Shown one piece after another: positions 53,030 through 64,000 of a stretch of DNA of 64,000 nt. The notes beneath the pieces are model-generated. The model did not search any database and was not told where the DNA came from. It was given only the letters and a program-made list of their open reading frames with translations. Source of the stretch: Pollenia angustigena. Taxonomy: Eukaryota; Arthropoda; Insecta; Diptera; Polleniidae. The position numbers and the translations under genes are program-made. How positions within the stretch are numbered: the stretch's first letter is position 1; each line of letters opens with the position of its first letter. The stretch spans positions 226,973,127-227,037,126 of the forward strand of contig OV884056.1 of NCBI GenBank assembly GCA_930367215.1, written 5' to 3'.

Positions 53030-53412
53030 AGCTGAGCACACACTAGTGACTTGCGCGTGTGCTTCGTTAGCGTAACATTTCTCCACACACGGCGAACAAA
53101 TCATAATAACCTTAAACGTCTAAAAAAGAGAAGCGGATTATGCAACTGCACTTTTGATAATTTATTTGTGTACACAACAAGAAAAAAATTAAAAAAAAAG
53201 AAAATCGAAGAAGAGCACAACAAAATTTTTGTATGCTTAACAACCCCTCAATAGATGAAAAACTAAAAAACAATCAAATGAAACATTTTAAAATGTTCGC
53301 GCAGAAGCCCACAAACAATTGCTTGTGATTTGCGCGCACAGCCCCACTACCAAGTAATAAGACGTCGAGCCCGCATAAATCACAACCACAAATCACTAGT
53401 GTGTGGCCAGCT
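53030..53412. mobile_element. PIF/Harbinger-type MITE, 383 bp
   Basis: Ends AGCTGAGCACACACTAGTGA and TCACTAGTGTGTGGCCAGCT, flanked by TTA on both sides (53027-53029, 53413-53415). The frame at 53051-53254 is internal and not supported. Confidence 0.8.
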
Positions 53413-53559
53413 TTATGTGTTTTTAGAAAATTAAAAATATTTTGATTGAGAAATTATTTGAAAACAGCAACTAAAATCGAAAATGTGTGTTTGTTTTCTA
53501 TATCAGATAGAGTTGATCAGCATTAATGTTATATAAATAGGTTAGGTAGAAATGGAAGT

Positions 53560-54560
53560 GAGTACTCCTCTGATACACTAAGACCTAATGATTCACTGTG
53601 GTACCATGGAGTTCCATTAAGCAGCAACAATGATAGAAATAAAGATTACGCCATCCCAAAACAAAATTTAAATCTTCTGTGCATGTTCACAAATAACATC
53701 ACGCGAACTGCATTTATACTGGCTAATAATTTCAAGCCGACAAATTAAAAATAGCTGTTTTTTAATTGCGGGGCTGCCAGAGTTTATAAAGTGCATACAT
53801 ATCTTGTACAAAATTTGAAAATCTAAGGGACTTTTAAACTTTATAACCCTTGCTATTTACAGATTACGTCATCTTACGTGAACTCATTGCGCATGTTGTT
53901 GTCTTTATTTCTATCATTTTTGCTATGCAGAACCAACCCCAACTTCTAACAAAATTTAAAGCCATAGATGTCATAAAATCCGTCAAAAGTGGCCGATTCC
54001 ATTTCGGCCATTCGCTTTCTCACTAGTGCAGGGCATTGACAGATAAGGTGATCAACGCCCTTCTCCAAATTTCCGTTAACGTACCTGCGGCAGTGTTCAT
54101 GTAAGACGGTTCCCGTGACAACAGATACCAAAAGTAAAACGTACCTTTTGGTCATAATAGAGACATGATTCGCCCGTCATCCTGGTAAACCTGCATCAAG
54201 TGCTCGCAGCCCATCTACAATTAGCAATTACGCCCTCAAAATATAATGTAACTTATAAGGTAGTGCCAAGCTGAGCAAGCTCACCCGCCCTAATGTTGCC
54301 TTGTATAGCCCTTTGCCCTGGGATACATACGACGGTCTTGATCTCTCAGGTGAGAATGTTGTTTACAACCCTTTAATTGTGATTTAAAAAAAAGGAGTCT
54401 AATTTATCAAAATATTTGCAGATAAAAATACTAGTATGTATTTCGAAAAAAACATATGATTCTGATATCAAATTGCTCAGCCATCCAGCTTTGAGATGAG
54501 CGGCAGCCAAGTGCTGTTCTCGTTCTCAGTGATAGGGAGTTCAAAGCCATAACGGAAATC
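53560..54560 (-). pseudogene. I/R1-like LINE ORF2 C-terminal remnant and 3' UTR
   Basis: The minus strand near 53946-54180 encodes VVTGTVLHEHCRRYV and HLICQCPALVRKRMAEM, the RNase H to zinc-finger tail of I/R1/LOA-group LINEs (pattern TGH...H...C.CPAL..R). Upstream pieces to about 54560 (AAHLKAGWLSNL) may be more of the same in other frames; several stops interrupt. GTACCACAGTGAATCATTAG on the minus strand at about 53583-53602 looks like the 3' UTR, and a TIR element separates it from the ORF. Confidence 0.55.
53629..53918. mobile_element. 290-bp TIR insertion in the LINE 3' UTR
   Basis: AATGATAGAAATAAAGA (53629-53645) and its complement (53902-53918) bound a non-coding interval within LINE-derived sequence. 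Duplication not clear. Confidence 0.6.
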
Positions 54561-54607
54561 GGCTATCATCGTAAGTAAGTAAGGATTGTGTCTTGCTTAA
54601 TAATTAA

Positions 54608-55487
54608 CCCTTAAATGACACAGATTTTGTTTGGCTCCAAAAAATCATATCAAAATAATTTTAGGGTAAAAAACACGAGTCTGAAGTTAGTTTTTTTTTA
54701 TTGGAACTGTTACAGATAAAAGTTTAAAGACCGCTTTAAGCTGTGTCGAGCATTATAAAAACATAAATAATTTTAATAATATCGTTATAGTGGATGAAAT
54801 TTATCTTGGCTGAGTTCCAAAACATTGGAATAGTTTGCAAGCAAAGTCAAAACTGTATCAGCACTACTTTAGGTTATCTTTTGGTATGAGCGTTTGTAGA
54901 TGAAAACAATGACGGCACAGATTCAGCATAAGGAATATTTTCTGTGTCACTCTGTTTAAGCTTAATAATATCGGACATATTTGTGGTAATATTTATGGCA
55001 TTTTACAAAAGCCTAAGGCAATTAACCAATCGATCTAACTTTTTTCAGGGCAAAGAAAATACGTCGAAATTATTTTCACTTTTTCCGCCGCTACTTTTGT
55101 TTATCGATGGAAATGTCAAAAACTCTTAATTGTTAATTATATTTAAGGGCTTTCTTAATGGTTTTCTTTAGTAAATTCCCCAGTCCGACTGTAGACGGGT
55201 GTAGCAAAAACGTCATATCCAACTAACAAATTGATTGTTTAAAAAAAGTAATCACATTCAATACATATAAAAAAACTTTTTCCGCGATGCGCAAATTTCA
55301 TTGTTTTTTGACAAACTAATTAAAATGAACAATTGCGAGTGAATTAAAGTTTATATTAAAATTATAGTCAATTTATGGCAGACACTAAAATTCGAGCAGC
55401 ACTTTGATAAACTATTTAATGAAAAATTGCAAAAATAAACTTAACGTAACATTGAAAAAAATAAAGGCGGTTATGGGCATTAGAGGG
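54608..55487. mobile_element. piggyBac-type MITE, TTAA flanked, 880 bp
   Basis: TTAA (54604-54607) then CCCTTAAATG; complement CATTAGAGGG then TTAA (55488-55491). The inverted repeats are short with two mismatches, so this is an old copy. The frame at 54944-55129 has no motif. Confidence 0.6.
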
Positions 55488-55587
55488 TTAAATAACTACT
55501 TAACAAACATAAACAAAAGCGAAAAATATTCATATATTTTAACCATTTCCATTTTCAAACTAAACTTTATTTAACTTCTGAAAAAAA

Positions 55588-56325
55588 CAGGGCTGTGGGG
55601 TCATACATAAATCATTCTAACTCCAACTCTGACTCCATTTGTTGAAATGTTAAAAGTGACACCTGACTCCAACTCCAACGCCTTCTATAACTTGATGCTA
55701 AACGTATATGAGACTTGTGCTTGTTTATCTTTAAACTCTCAAGAAAATGATTTTTTAAAAATTTTTAATCGATATTTTGATTCTTGCACGTGCCGCATTG
55801 AGCTTAAATATAGTTATTTACATATCATTACCTGAAACGCCAAAGGCCCTAACTAGCCAAAAATTAAAAATCAAATTTTGGAATCTTTCGACTAAAATTC
55901 GCGATTTTATTAGCAAAAACCAAAAGGCCCTATCTTCAAAAGATAATATATCTGATAAACGCTTAAAGGTCTAACTAACAGTTTGCCTAATACGCAACAT
56001 TTTCAATTGTCAAAATAACTGACAGATTTGATAAGAAAAATTGAAGAAAAATAAATAATAAAAATTTTAAGCCGATTTATTAATTTATCATTTTAAATAG
56101 TTTTTGCTTCTCCTGTACAATTTTTAATATGTTAGATAGATCCTTTTGCGTTTTAGGTGACGATATGTAAAATATACTGTTCCATTTTTCCTTGAAATTT
56201 TTTATTTTGAAAAATGTTAGAACATTTTTTATGCCAAAAAATTTTGGAGTTGGAGTCGCGAGTTTTTATGTGTACTTTGACTCCGACTCCGGTAGAAAAA
56301 CCTCAACTCCGACTCCGAAGCCCTG
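55588..56325. mobile_element. hAT-type element rich in ACTCCAACTCC motifs, 738 bp
   Basis: Left CAGGGCTGTGG and right CCGAAGCCCTG, with ACTCC-AACTCC/GACTCCGACTCC tracts inside both ends. Flanks GAAAAAAA / GAAATGAA (8 bp, 6 of 8 equal). Family relics at 13425-13590 and 24185-24252. Frames 55647-55974 are unsupported. Confidence 0.75.
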
Positions 56326-56569
56326 GAAATGAAAAAAAAAACAAATTAATGTTTGTTAAATAAAACCTTCTTTTTACAAAAAAAGGCCATTTCTAAAAAA
56401 TGGACAGCTTAACATTTTAGTTTTGCTTTTTATTGTATACTTTCTTACTTCTTAGCATTATTTATTCAAAACTGCCCAACCTGCTTCAGTAATGATTTAA
56501 CATGATTTGAAGATGACTAAGCATTATTAAAACGCCGGTGAATACCGAAACTGTAAAAATATTTCAAGA

Positions 56570-58403
56570 ACATGTAAAATCAATTAAAATAGATAATCAT
56601 TCAAAAGCAAATTTCGATCTACAAAAGGTTGAATACAATTTGGTTTAAGGATTGATGTTTGACTATTGAAACATCGTCGATGGCTGAGAGTGTTAAACGG
56701 CGAATCCCTCTGAAGATATTGAGTGGTTCCGATCGAAACATGTAAGGGTAACCTGTCTGTAAAAGCCTGGATTCGAGCCCCAGCTGCAGTCAAGAATGAA
56801 AAATTATCAATAACAATTTTAAATGTTATGCCAGGCAACTCTACGCAACAAACTGAGACAGAAACACGACTCTGCAGTAGAAGGCTATCATAACAGCCTA
56901 GATGCCACAAACAACTCCAATTACAACTTATGGAAGGCTGTAAGACATATGCAATGCCCTATAACCCACGAATCTCCAGTAAGACTGATAAACCGCACCT
57001 GGGCCAAAAACACAAATGAAAAAATAAATGCCTTTGCAAGCCACTTGAAGAAAGTTTGCACGCACCATGATGCTGATACTTGTTCCTCTCGTCCAATTAT
57101 TCCTGCTACAGTTAACGATCCAATACAATTTAAATTAACCCAAGTTAAATCAGCGATAGAAAAAGTCAACATTAAAAAATCGCCCGGTCCTGACCGCATC
57201 ACAGGCCTAATGATAAGAAACTTACCTACGTCTGCTTCAAGAATCTTGCTGCTCATCTTTAATGAGATATTACGAGTTGGCTACTTTCCATCCTCTTGGA
57301 AGACCTCTACAACTGTTATGATTCCTAAGCCAGGAAAATACGCTAGTTAAATTACGTCGTACAGACCAATCAGCCTTGTATCAATATTATCATCAGTTCG
57401 GATTCCGAGCAAGGCATGTTACAATCGAACAAGAGCATAGAAATGTTACCCAAATTAGATCAGCGTTTGAGAGAAAGGAATATTGCTCAGCACTGTTTAT
57501 AGACATTTCCCAAGCATTCGACAAAGTTTGGCATGATGGGCTGATCATTTAAATAACACGAATGCTTCCACAAAACACTCACAAACTCCTTGAAAGCTAT
57601 TTAACTGGCAGAACATTCATGGTTAGATCAAAAAACTAATACTCCCTCACCAAGAAAATATCTGCAGGTGTCCCTCAAGGCAGCATATTAGGGCCGTTAC
57701 TGTATATAATATATACAGCTGATATGCCAACAAGCCCTTGCACACATACTTCTACGTTTGCAGACGACACAGCATTTATTAGTGTTAATCAGGACCCAAA
57801 AATTGCATCGCAGCATTTACAGTCCCACATCAATGAACTAGAAGCCTGGCTAGAAAAACGGAAAATAAAGGTTAACCCGGCTCAGAAGACAAACGTGCCC
57901 TGCTGCAAAAATAAATAACATCACTATTCCGGTAGAAAGCCATGTTAAATACTTGGGAATTCGTATAGATAGAGCCTGACCTGGTCACGTCATATTGAAG
58001 CGAAAATAACGGCTATGGAACTTAAAGTAGCTCAACTTCATTGGCTAGTCGGTCGAAACTCAAACTTATCCTTAGACAACAAAGTTCTCTTATACAAGTC
58101 TATCATAAAACCAATATGGACATATGGCATCTAATTATGGGGTACTGCATGCGCATTAAACATCCAGAAGCTACAAAGAAGACAGTCTAGGATATTACGG
58201 CAAATTGTCTGCGCCCCATATACGTAATGACATTATCCACAGAGATCTTAACATCGCTGCCATCCAGGATAAAATTAAAAAGTATTCAGTAAAATACATA
58301 GATAAACTAATTAAGTAAATTTGATGAACTTTAGCCTAATTAAAAATATTCAAATTTGGATAAAAACCATAAATAGTTCAACAAAATAACCACAATACTA
58401 ATT
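56570..58403 (+). repeat. tRNA-derived SINE-like repeat, copy 3, split by a jockey fragment
   Basis: 56570-56821 matches the 5' two-thirds of copies 1 and 2 in the opposite orientation (A-box-like GATATTGAGTGGTTCC at about 56716-56731, B-box-like GATTCGAGCC at 56769-56778). 58313-58403 matches the remaining 3' part, ending CACAATACTAAT. The middle is a jockey fragment. Confidence 0.7.
56822..58312 (+). pseudogene. jockey ORF2 fragment (copy B), truncated at both ends
   Basis: Closely related to copy A from about 9789 to 11371. It keeps KSPGPDRI, VMIPKPGK and FADDTAFISV but has a stop after 57350, an internal deletion near 57390, further stops near 57550 and 57640, and another shift near 57895. 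There is no poly-A tail or 3' UTR, and the 5' end is truncated. It lies inside SINE-like copy 3 with AT-rich microhomology at the junctions. Non-functional. Confidence 0.88.
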
Positions 58404-60331
58404 TATATTTCAAGAAGAAATTCTAACAACAAACAAATAAAGTCTACTTAAATAACGTTCAAAATTTCCGAAATATCTAATATTTAAGTACGTAAATGAA
58501 CAAAAGTTTCTAAGATCCTATACAATGTGATGGTAGGGTATAGAGAAAAAAATTATCCTTTTGACCAAAATACAAAAAAAAAAAAAAAAACAACGAATGT
58601 AAACCAAATTTCATCAGAGGCGTATGTAGATTTTTTAGAGTTTACTAATTAGTAACATTCTAGCTAGTGATATCTCTAACAGCCATTTTGCAATACTTTA
58701 TTGTTTTCTCAACAACCAATTAACGTAACTTTAGTTTAATCTATAACCTTACTAATTAACCACCTAGTTACATGACTTACATCGTACGTACATCAACCAC
58801 TAACCTACACATATTTTGGCTATCAAATTTCACCAAATTAACCTTTTTTCAATCTATTTGCAGCTACTGACATTGGAACAATAAAAAAACTAGAATTTAA
58901 CATAAGAAGATAAACTTAAAAAAATAAAGTGTACAAAACTAAATGGCAAAATATGTATTAACAAAAAGAAATAAAGGAAATTGTAGTTACCTAACAAGTA
59001 CATACTTCCAACACTATTACACATAACCACTACTACTACAACTACTATGTAACATTTATGTTAAGGACTTTTTACTATTTATTTAATAACAACAACAGTG
59101 TGTTGAGACATTTTAAGTTTTTGCTTTGATTGAGATGTTCAGCAGCTGTAGTAATATTGACTCATTGAAAAATCAGCTCCAAAAGCATGATCAATAATAC
59201 GCCCTGATTGCTATAAGGAAATAGTTTAAAAAAATAATATATGGTACGCCATGCCGCTAATTGTTATCCAATATTTATATCACAGTAAAAGAAGTTTTCT
59301 AAAAAACCAAAACAAAGTACGTACATATTAAGTGAATGGATTGATGTCGCACCTTGTGCAGAATCATTAAACTTTAATGCATTTTTATTTTATAATGGTA
59401 CATAAATGGACATAAATGGCTAATTTGTACAGATCTCTTTGTTAGCTGGCTTGCAGTCAGGCTACACAAGAAATTGGTATTTTCTTTGCAAGTAGGATAG
59501 CAAAGTCTGATTACAGAATTTAATGAAAGAAGATTGACCATCACGTAAGGGGCAGGAAAAAATAAAACTGAATCTTTTGGTGACCAAGTTACAAAAAACA
59601 AAACAGTTCTTTCGTTTCAGTTTCTCAAGCACAAGATTTCTAGCCTCGTGGTGCAAAAACTAAAGAGGGCATTTCGCAGGTCAAGATCAGCAGTGAGTAC
59701 TGAAAATATAAGAAGAGTTGAATCATATGTAACTCATATTTATTGCAATGTTATCGAACCTCATATCCACTCAGAATTTTGGTCGTACTCATACCTAACA
59801 ACATTTATGACGTGGCTGATTTAGATTCAACATAACCCAATGCAAAATGCTGGCGGATTTGTCCCCGAAATAGCAAAGGGTCGTTTTGGCGATTATATTT
59901 TCCTAATGTTATATGTATGAAGTTGACGATTCTTCTGCAAATATATCTGGCAGCACTGATTTTTGTTGGTTGGCCGTTTGCTCTGTTGCGTTTAAGAGGT
60001 AAATGGATGAACTGACTGAGTTCAATCAATTGTAAGTTTTATACGTACATTCCCAAAAGTATAAAAAAAACAGATTTGAGATGGTTTGAGTATAATTCAT
60101 ATTTCTTGAATTTTCTTGAATTTTCGGTTTAAAACTCACATAACACAATGCAGAGTGGGCTGAAATTACCTTTTTGAATCTGAATCCTAATAAGACAAAA
60201 GTAACGTTCATACTTTTCTATTAATGCAATTTCATAATTAACCTTAGGTATCATATTAAGTAGCCTGCTGAAAACCACTATAAAACGCTGTAACAAATGT
60301 CACAACTATGTCGAAATTTGCTCTTATTACG
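58404..60331. other. AT-rich intergenic sequence, no supported gene
   Basis: An A run at about 58572-58590 and ACTACTACAACTACT words near 59030. Minus-strand frames at 59374-59656, 59805-60029 and 60026-60211 show no domain. 59810-60010 is less AT-rich and could be a promoter-proximal or exonic piece, but nothing confirms it. Confidence 0.35.
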
Positions 60332-60791
60332 CAGTGAAAAAACATGTTTAAATATGGTCACCTCCAACAAAACTATTTTTAAAAAAAATTTAAACATATT
60401 ATGTTTAATTTAACTATATAATTAGCACCTACAACCATAATTTGGTTAAATTAGTCCTCGATCAAGAGACCACAACCATATTATGGTTACTTCGAAACAT
60501 GTCATGGTCAAAAATTACAATAATTTGTTTTTAAATTAACAATAGTATTTGCATCTTTTTCTATAGCAACATGCTATGGTTGAATACCAACCATGCTTTT
60601 ATAAATGTTAAAGATATTTTAGTTATTATTAAACATAAAATGCTCGGAGGCAACCATAATATGGTTTTGCCTTCTTGATGGAGGCCTAATATAAGCATAA
60701 TATGGTAAAATTAATCATAATATGATAATAATTTTCTTTAAAAATAGTTTTGTTGGAGGCGACCATATTTAAACATGTTTTTTTCTCTGGG
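60332..60791. mobile_element. 460-bp inverted-repeat MITE, AAAACATGTTTAAATATGGT arms
   Basis: 60332-60392 and 60735-60791 are inverted (AACATGTTTAAATATGGTC, CCTCCAACAAAACTATTTTT), ending TTTTCTCTGGG on the right. The interior repeats ACCATAATATGGTT palindromes. Related sequence is embedded in foldback element 2 (26870-27015). Confidence 0.75.
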
Positions 60792-60794
60792 TTC

Positions 60795-61020
60795 AGAAAT
60801 GACTCCACATGGGTTCAATATAAATTTCCATCTCGAAAATAGATTTAGTTCGGCATAACTGTTACGAATCATGGTATTTTACTCAAATTTGTTTAAATTA
60901 GTTTTATGTGACTAGAACAAAAGCATAAAGCTTTCTTATTGTCGGTCAATTACATATTAGCCGCAACAAATTTTAATACTAACGTCTGTGTTTATAAAGA
61001 TTATTTAATAATTAACAGAT
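60795..61020. mobile_element. Fragment related to 46870-47230 (153-bp-repeat element)
   Basis: Shares CCGCAACAAATTTTAATACT, GTCTGTGTTTATAAAGATTA and GTTCGGCATAA-like segments with the right part of 45552-47302. Truncated. Confidence 0.5.
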
Positions 61021-61240
61021 CACAGGTCTGAAATGTTCTGGTGCCTATTATGAACTAAATTGGATTTTCGACAGCGCACATTCCATGAAAAAAAGTACTT
61101 TTGTGAATTGGTTTATTGACATTAGTACATTTTCTACCAGCTGTCACTTAAAATAAAATTGTTTTTATTTACAAACTTAAAAAATAAAATTTAAGTTAAA
61201 CGTGACCACGACGGAATTACAGTTGTTTCCAAACGATTAA

Positions 61241-61381
61241 CTGCCTATTTCACGATGTCACTCGAACGTTTACGTTCGCTCAAATAACATATAAAACAAA
61301 AACAAAATTAAAAAATTTGTTTTTGGTTTACATGTTATTTATGCGAACGTAAACCTTCGAGTGACATCGTGAAATAGGCAG
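61241..61381. mobile_element. 141-bp palindromic MITE
   Basis: CTGCCTATTTCACGATGTCA...CTCGAACGTTTACGTTCGC and its near-perfect complement ending GGCAG, with about a 20-bp AT-rich centre. Flanks show no clear duplication. Confidence 0.8.
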
Positions 61382-62475
61382 CTAGTTTCTGTGGAGTTGC
61401 ATGCCACTTTTTTACATGCTGAACTTTTATGCAACTCTTTTTATCAAAAAATATTTTTGTTCCATTTCGACGCGTCCACAGCAAATTTGTTTTCATTTGT
61501 TTTTTGTTTCGTTTTCCCCAAAATTTGTACTAATTTTTAGTGGATTTTACTGAAATGCGTTCGTGTACACATAAATATGCAAAAGGGAGCACCTACTGGG
61601 AGAGTAAAGTGACAGTCGTCCGCAAAGAGCCTGCAAATTTTTACTGAACAAATGTTTGCCTGTAACATCCTGTAGAAAAAAAACAAAAAAACAATTTGTA
61701 AAAAAAAATCATTTAAAAGAACAAAAAGCTAATTTTAAAGTGCAGCATAAACTTAAAACTAGTTTTCTTAAAGGAATTTTTGAAAAGTAAATTAAATTTA
61801 ATTTAAAGAGCATTTCATTAATATTTTAGATATCTAAGCCTAATAAATATATGAATACTTCGTACTGCATATTCTTCAGGGTACCGAATATCAAAAACCA
61901 AGTATTCATGTATTTTCGTATGTTTTTTTTAACGAGAAACAAAATTAAAAGTCATGTACAAACTAAACAAGTCTAAAAGCTTCCACAGAGGTTCATTTAA
62001 AAAATACATTTTCTACGAATTTATAATTACTAAAATGCAATGAATCAAGTACCAAAAATAATATATACTGGGTAGTCTAAATAACACATATTTTACAACA
62101 CTAAGTTTTTTAGCGGTCATATGTTTGAATTAACCTGCAAGTTTGTCAAATTTTTCCGTTAGCTTCCTTTTTTGTGCAAGAGCCAGTTTTCAGACTAAAA
62201 ATTTCATAATGCCCATAAATTTACTCACCTACTAGAGTTTACATGAAAAGTAAACAAACGAATGTAACTAATAACTGTCGGTGGAGCATATCAAATATTC
62301 GCACTCTTATCAAAATTAGCACTCTTACTTGTTAATAATCGATTTGTTTTAGTAAAAAATTAGTAAAATAGCAAAATTTTTGTGAAAAAATAGTTAGCAA
62401 CAAGTTTGAAGTTTTGAATATTTTAACTTTGGATCTTTGATATGTTTATTGACTCATTCGCCATAAAATCGGACA
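61382..62475. other. AT-rich spacer with element relics
   Basis: 62270-62340 (TCGGTGGAGCATATCAAA, ACTCTTACTTGTT) resembles the right end of 45552-47302. Otherwise nothing. Confidence 0.35.
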
Positions 62476-62690
62476 CACACAGAAAGAATTCCAGCCAATT
62501 TTTTTTCAATTTAACCATTAATCAAATAAAAACCAGTTTTAATTAAAAATTTAATCAAGTGATTTAAACTTTTTATTATATTAACAAAATTACTGCAGAT
62601 GTTTATATCAAAAAATATTTAATTGAGTAATTAATATTACAAGCTTTGTAATTTAAATCAATTTTTATTTTTTCTATGTAACAATCGAGA
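62476..62690. mobile_element. AT-rich MITE (CACAGAAAG...TTTTTTCTATG)
   Basis: Weak inverted ends with AATTAAT/TTTAATTAAA interior, similar to 34402-35456 and 39380-39840. Confidence 0.4.
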
Positions 62691-64000
62691 TGCATAATTA
62701 TTGATTACGCTATCGCTTGTACTGAATATGCTTAAACTTTAGCTTAAACGCAAAATACATTTTTCCAATATGTTACTAAATGTTCGCGAAAAAGAAAAAG
62801 ATAATATAAAAAGCAAGAATATTTGATTTACTCTTAAAGCTTTGGGACAATGTTTTCTGCATTTCTGCTGGATTATAACACTTTTCAAAGAAACACCCTG
62901 TACACATTTAAATGTTTATATCTACCATGACTGTGATACGAAATAGTAATCAGAAAACAACATGAATATGTAGAATTACAATTTGCATGTTATTTTGCTT
63001 GCAAAAGGTTTGTTATACGAGTACTCGTATGAATAAAACTTGTGTACGACTCCCTCAGTGTTTGTGTACTCGTATGTATGTATATATCCTTGTTAGTAAG
63101 TATTTGTATGAAAAGAAACAAGTGTTTGCCTGCATGTATGTGGGTGATGTTGTTATTAGCTGTAGATGTGAGTGCATTGCAAAAAAAGGATACAACATTT
63201 GCTATTGCATGTGGACTTATCCGCTTTGTTAAGCAACCAGTAACACTGCCAAATAAATGCTGTTGCTGCTACCAACCAACAGATCAGGAAAACGACAGAC
63301 CAAACGTCTGACCTGACGACCAAAAAATTTAAACCAAACCATCAGGCAGCAGTTGGCGGTTTGTAACTGAGCTTATATTATTTCACATAACATTTACAAA
63401 CACGATTACAACTACAACTAAATATAATACACACTTACTACCAGACATGTGACTGTTTGGACTCCTTGCATTTGTATGTTTGTGTGTATGTATATGTTCT
63501 TGCTTTTATTCATTTGGATTTGCTTGTTTGTTTATCGTTTCGTTTTTTATTTTCTTCTTTATTTTCAAGAGGTCAAGTAAATAACACAAGTTTTGAACGT
63601 TGTTTGTGTTGTAGTTATTTTTTAGTTTTTATTTACAAAAATACACAAACAAGCAAATGAAATATGATCTCATTCAAAGTAGGTTGAAAAAAAATTTTAA
63701 ATTAAGATTTGCTGTATAAAAACAACTACAAATTCTGGCGTAAAGTATGAATGTAGTTGTTTTGTTAAAGAAAATATACAATAAATAGTTCAGCACATGC
63801 ACAATATGCTTAAGTCCATACAACAATAATTTAAACTTTTAACTGATTAATCCGATTTGCAACAGGCCATTTTCCACACTTCAGCCTACAATATATGTAT
63901 TTCGAGGTTACATTTATTTAAACGGATTTACAAATTTGCATACAAAGTAAATTTTAAAATGGAAATTTACATGCTAACAATAATGTACTTAAGATCTTTA
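62691..64000. other. AT-rich sequence with TATGTATG and ACTCGTATG short repeats
   Basis: 63000-63130 and 63470-63500 hold TGTGTATGTATATG-type simple repeats. Frames 62987-63232, 63042-63311 and 63457-63660 are Cys/Val/Tyr-rich products of these repeats. A weak (ACCA/GTT) mix at 63280-63360 is less repetitive but not assignable. Confidence 0.35.

Noticed and set aside
59374..60211. Series of minus-strand frames of 60-75 codons as a possible host gene
   Set aside because: No motif, no splice-linked partner I could defend, and overlapping in different frames.
63000..63311. Cys-rich secreted-peptide-like frames
   Set aside because: They derive from TATGTATG and GTGTTTGTG simple repeats in two overlapping frames.

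Overview
This is a gene-poor, AT-rich, transposon-dense window from an insect nuclear genome. It is most likely a higher fly (Cyclorrhapha, perhaps a calyptrate). The evidence is a Ty3/gypsy element with a tRNA-Lys-type primer site, a jockey-type LINE with an FADD reverse transcriptase box, a Penelope-like fragment, many hAT, piggyBac and PIF/Harbinger-type MITEs, and dispersed elements ending in short TACCCTCCACC motifs. I see no host gene that I can name. The species assignment is inference.

1-12,600 is a nested stack. A minus-strand Penelope-like element (PLE) holds a 450-bp TIR element with a TTA duplication and a plus-strand jockey LINE (poly-A at 11,598-11,623). The jockey endonuclease region is in turn split by a Ty3/gypsy retrotransposon (1-9,288; the left end lies outside the window). 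Its Gag starts with a RING-H2 finger. Gag and Pol overlap in a -1 relationship, with an A-AAA-AAC heptamer in the overlap. Pol is broken twice, by a stop at 3206-3208 and by a 1-nt shift near 4632-4642.

12,600-23,700 holds an exon-like orphan reading frame (12,864-13,058), a decayed piggyBac-like remnant, the first copy of a tRNA-derived SINE-like repeat (15,016-15,465), and a second stack at 17,013-20,299 with four nested insertions. A small TIR element, a foldback and a PLE-tail-like hairpin follow.

23,725-28,165 is the most striking block. A hAT-type element with an exact 8-bp duplication (AACACTGT) carries two foldback elements of one family (24,342-26,548 and 26,644-28,013). Both start GGCTGTAGGAAATATCGCCC, both have exact 9-bp target duplications (GTAACTTAA; GTTGTTCGT), and both carry GC-rich 82-bp tandem units arranged as palindromes inside palindromes.

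28,165-64,000 is a mosaic of MITEs, fragments and AT-rich sequence. It includes two copies of an element with a 153-bp internal tandem array (33,024-33,776; 45,552-47,302), a 42-bp perfect palindrome (40,906-41,005), a DUF7869-like coding fragment on the minus strand (45,009-45,524), remnants of an I/R1-like LINE (about 53,560-54,560), and a second, doubly truncated jockey copy lying inside a SINE-like repeat (56,570-58,403).

Coding capacity is almost entirely retroelement-derived, and the copies seen are interrupted or truncated. Non-coding elements were called from terminal repeats, target duplications and copy-to-copy similarity read by eye, so boundaries may be off by a few bases.
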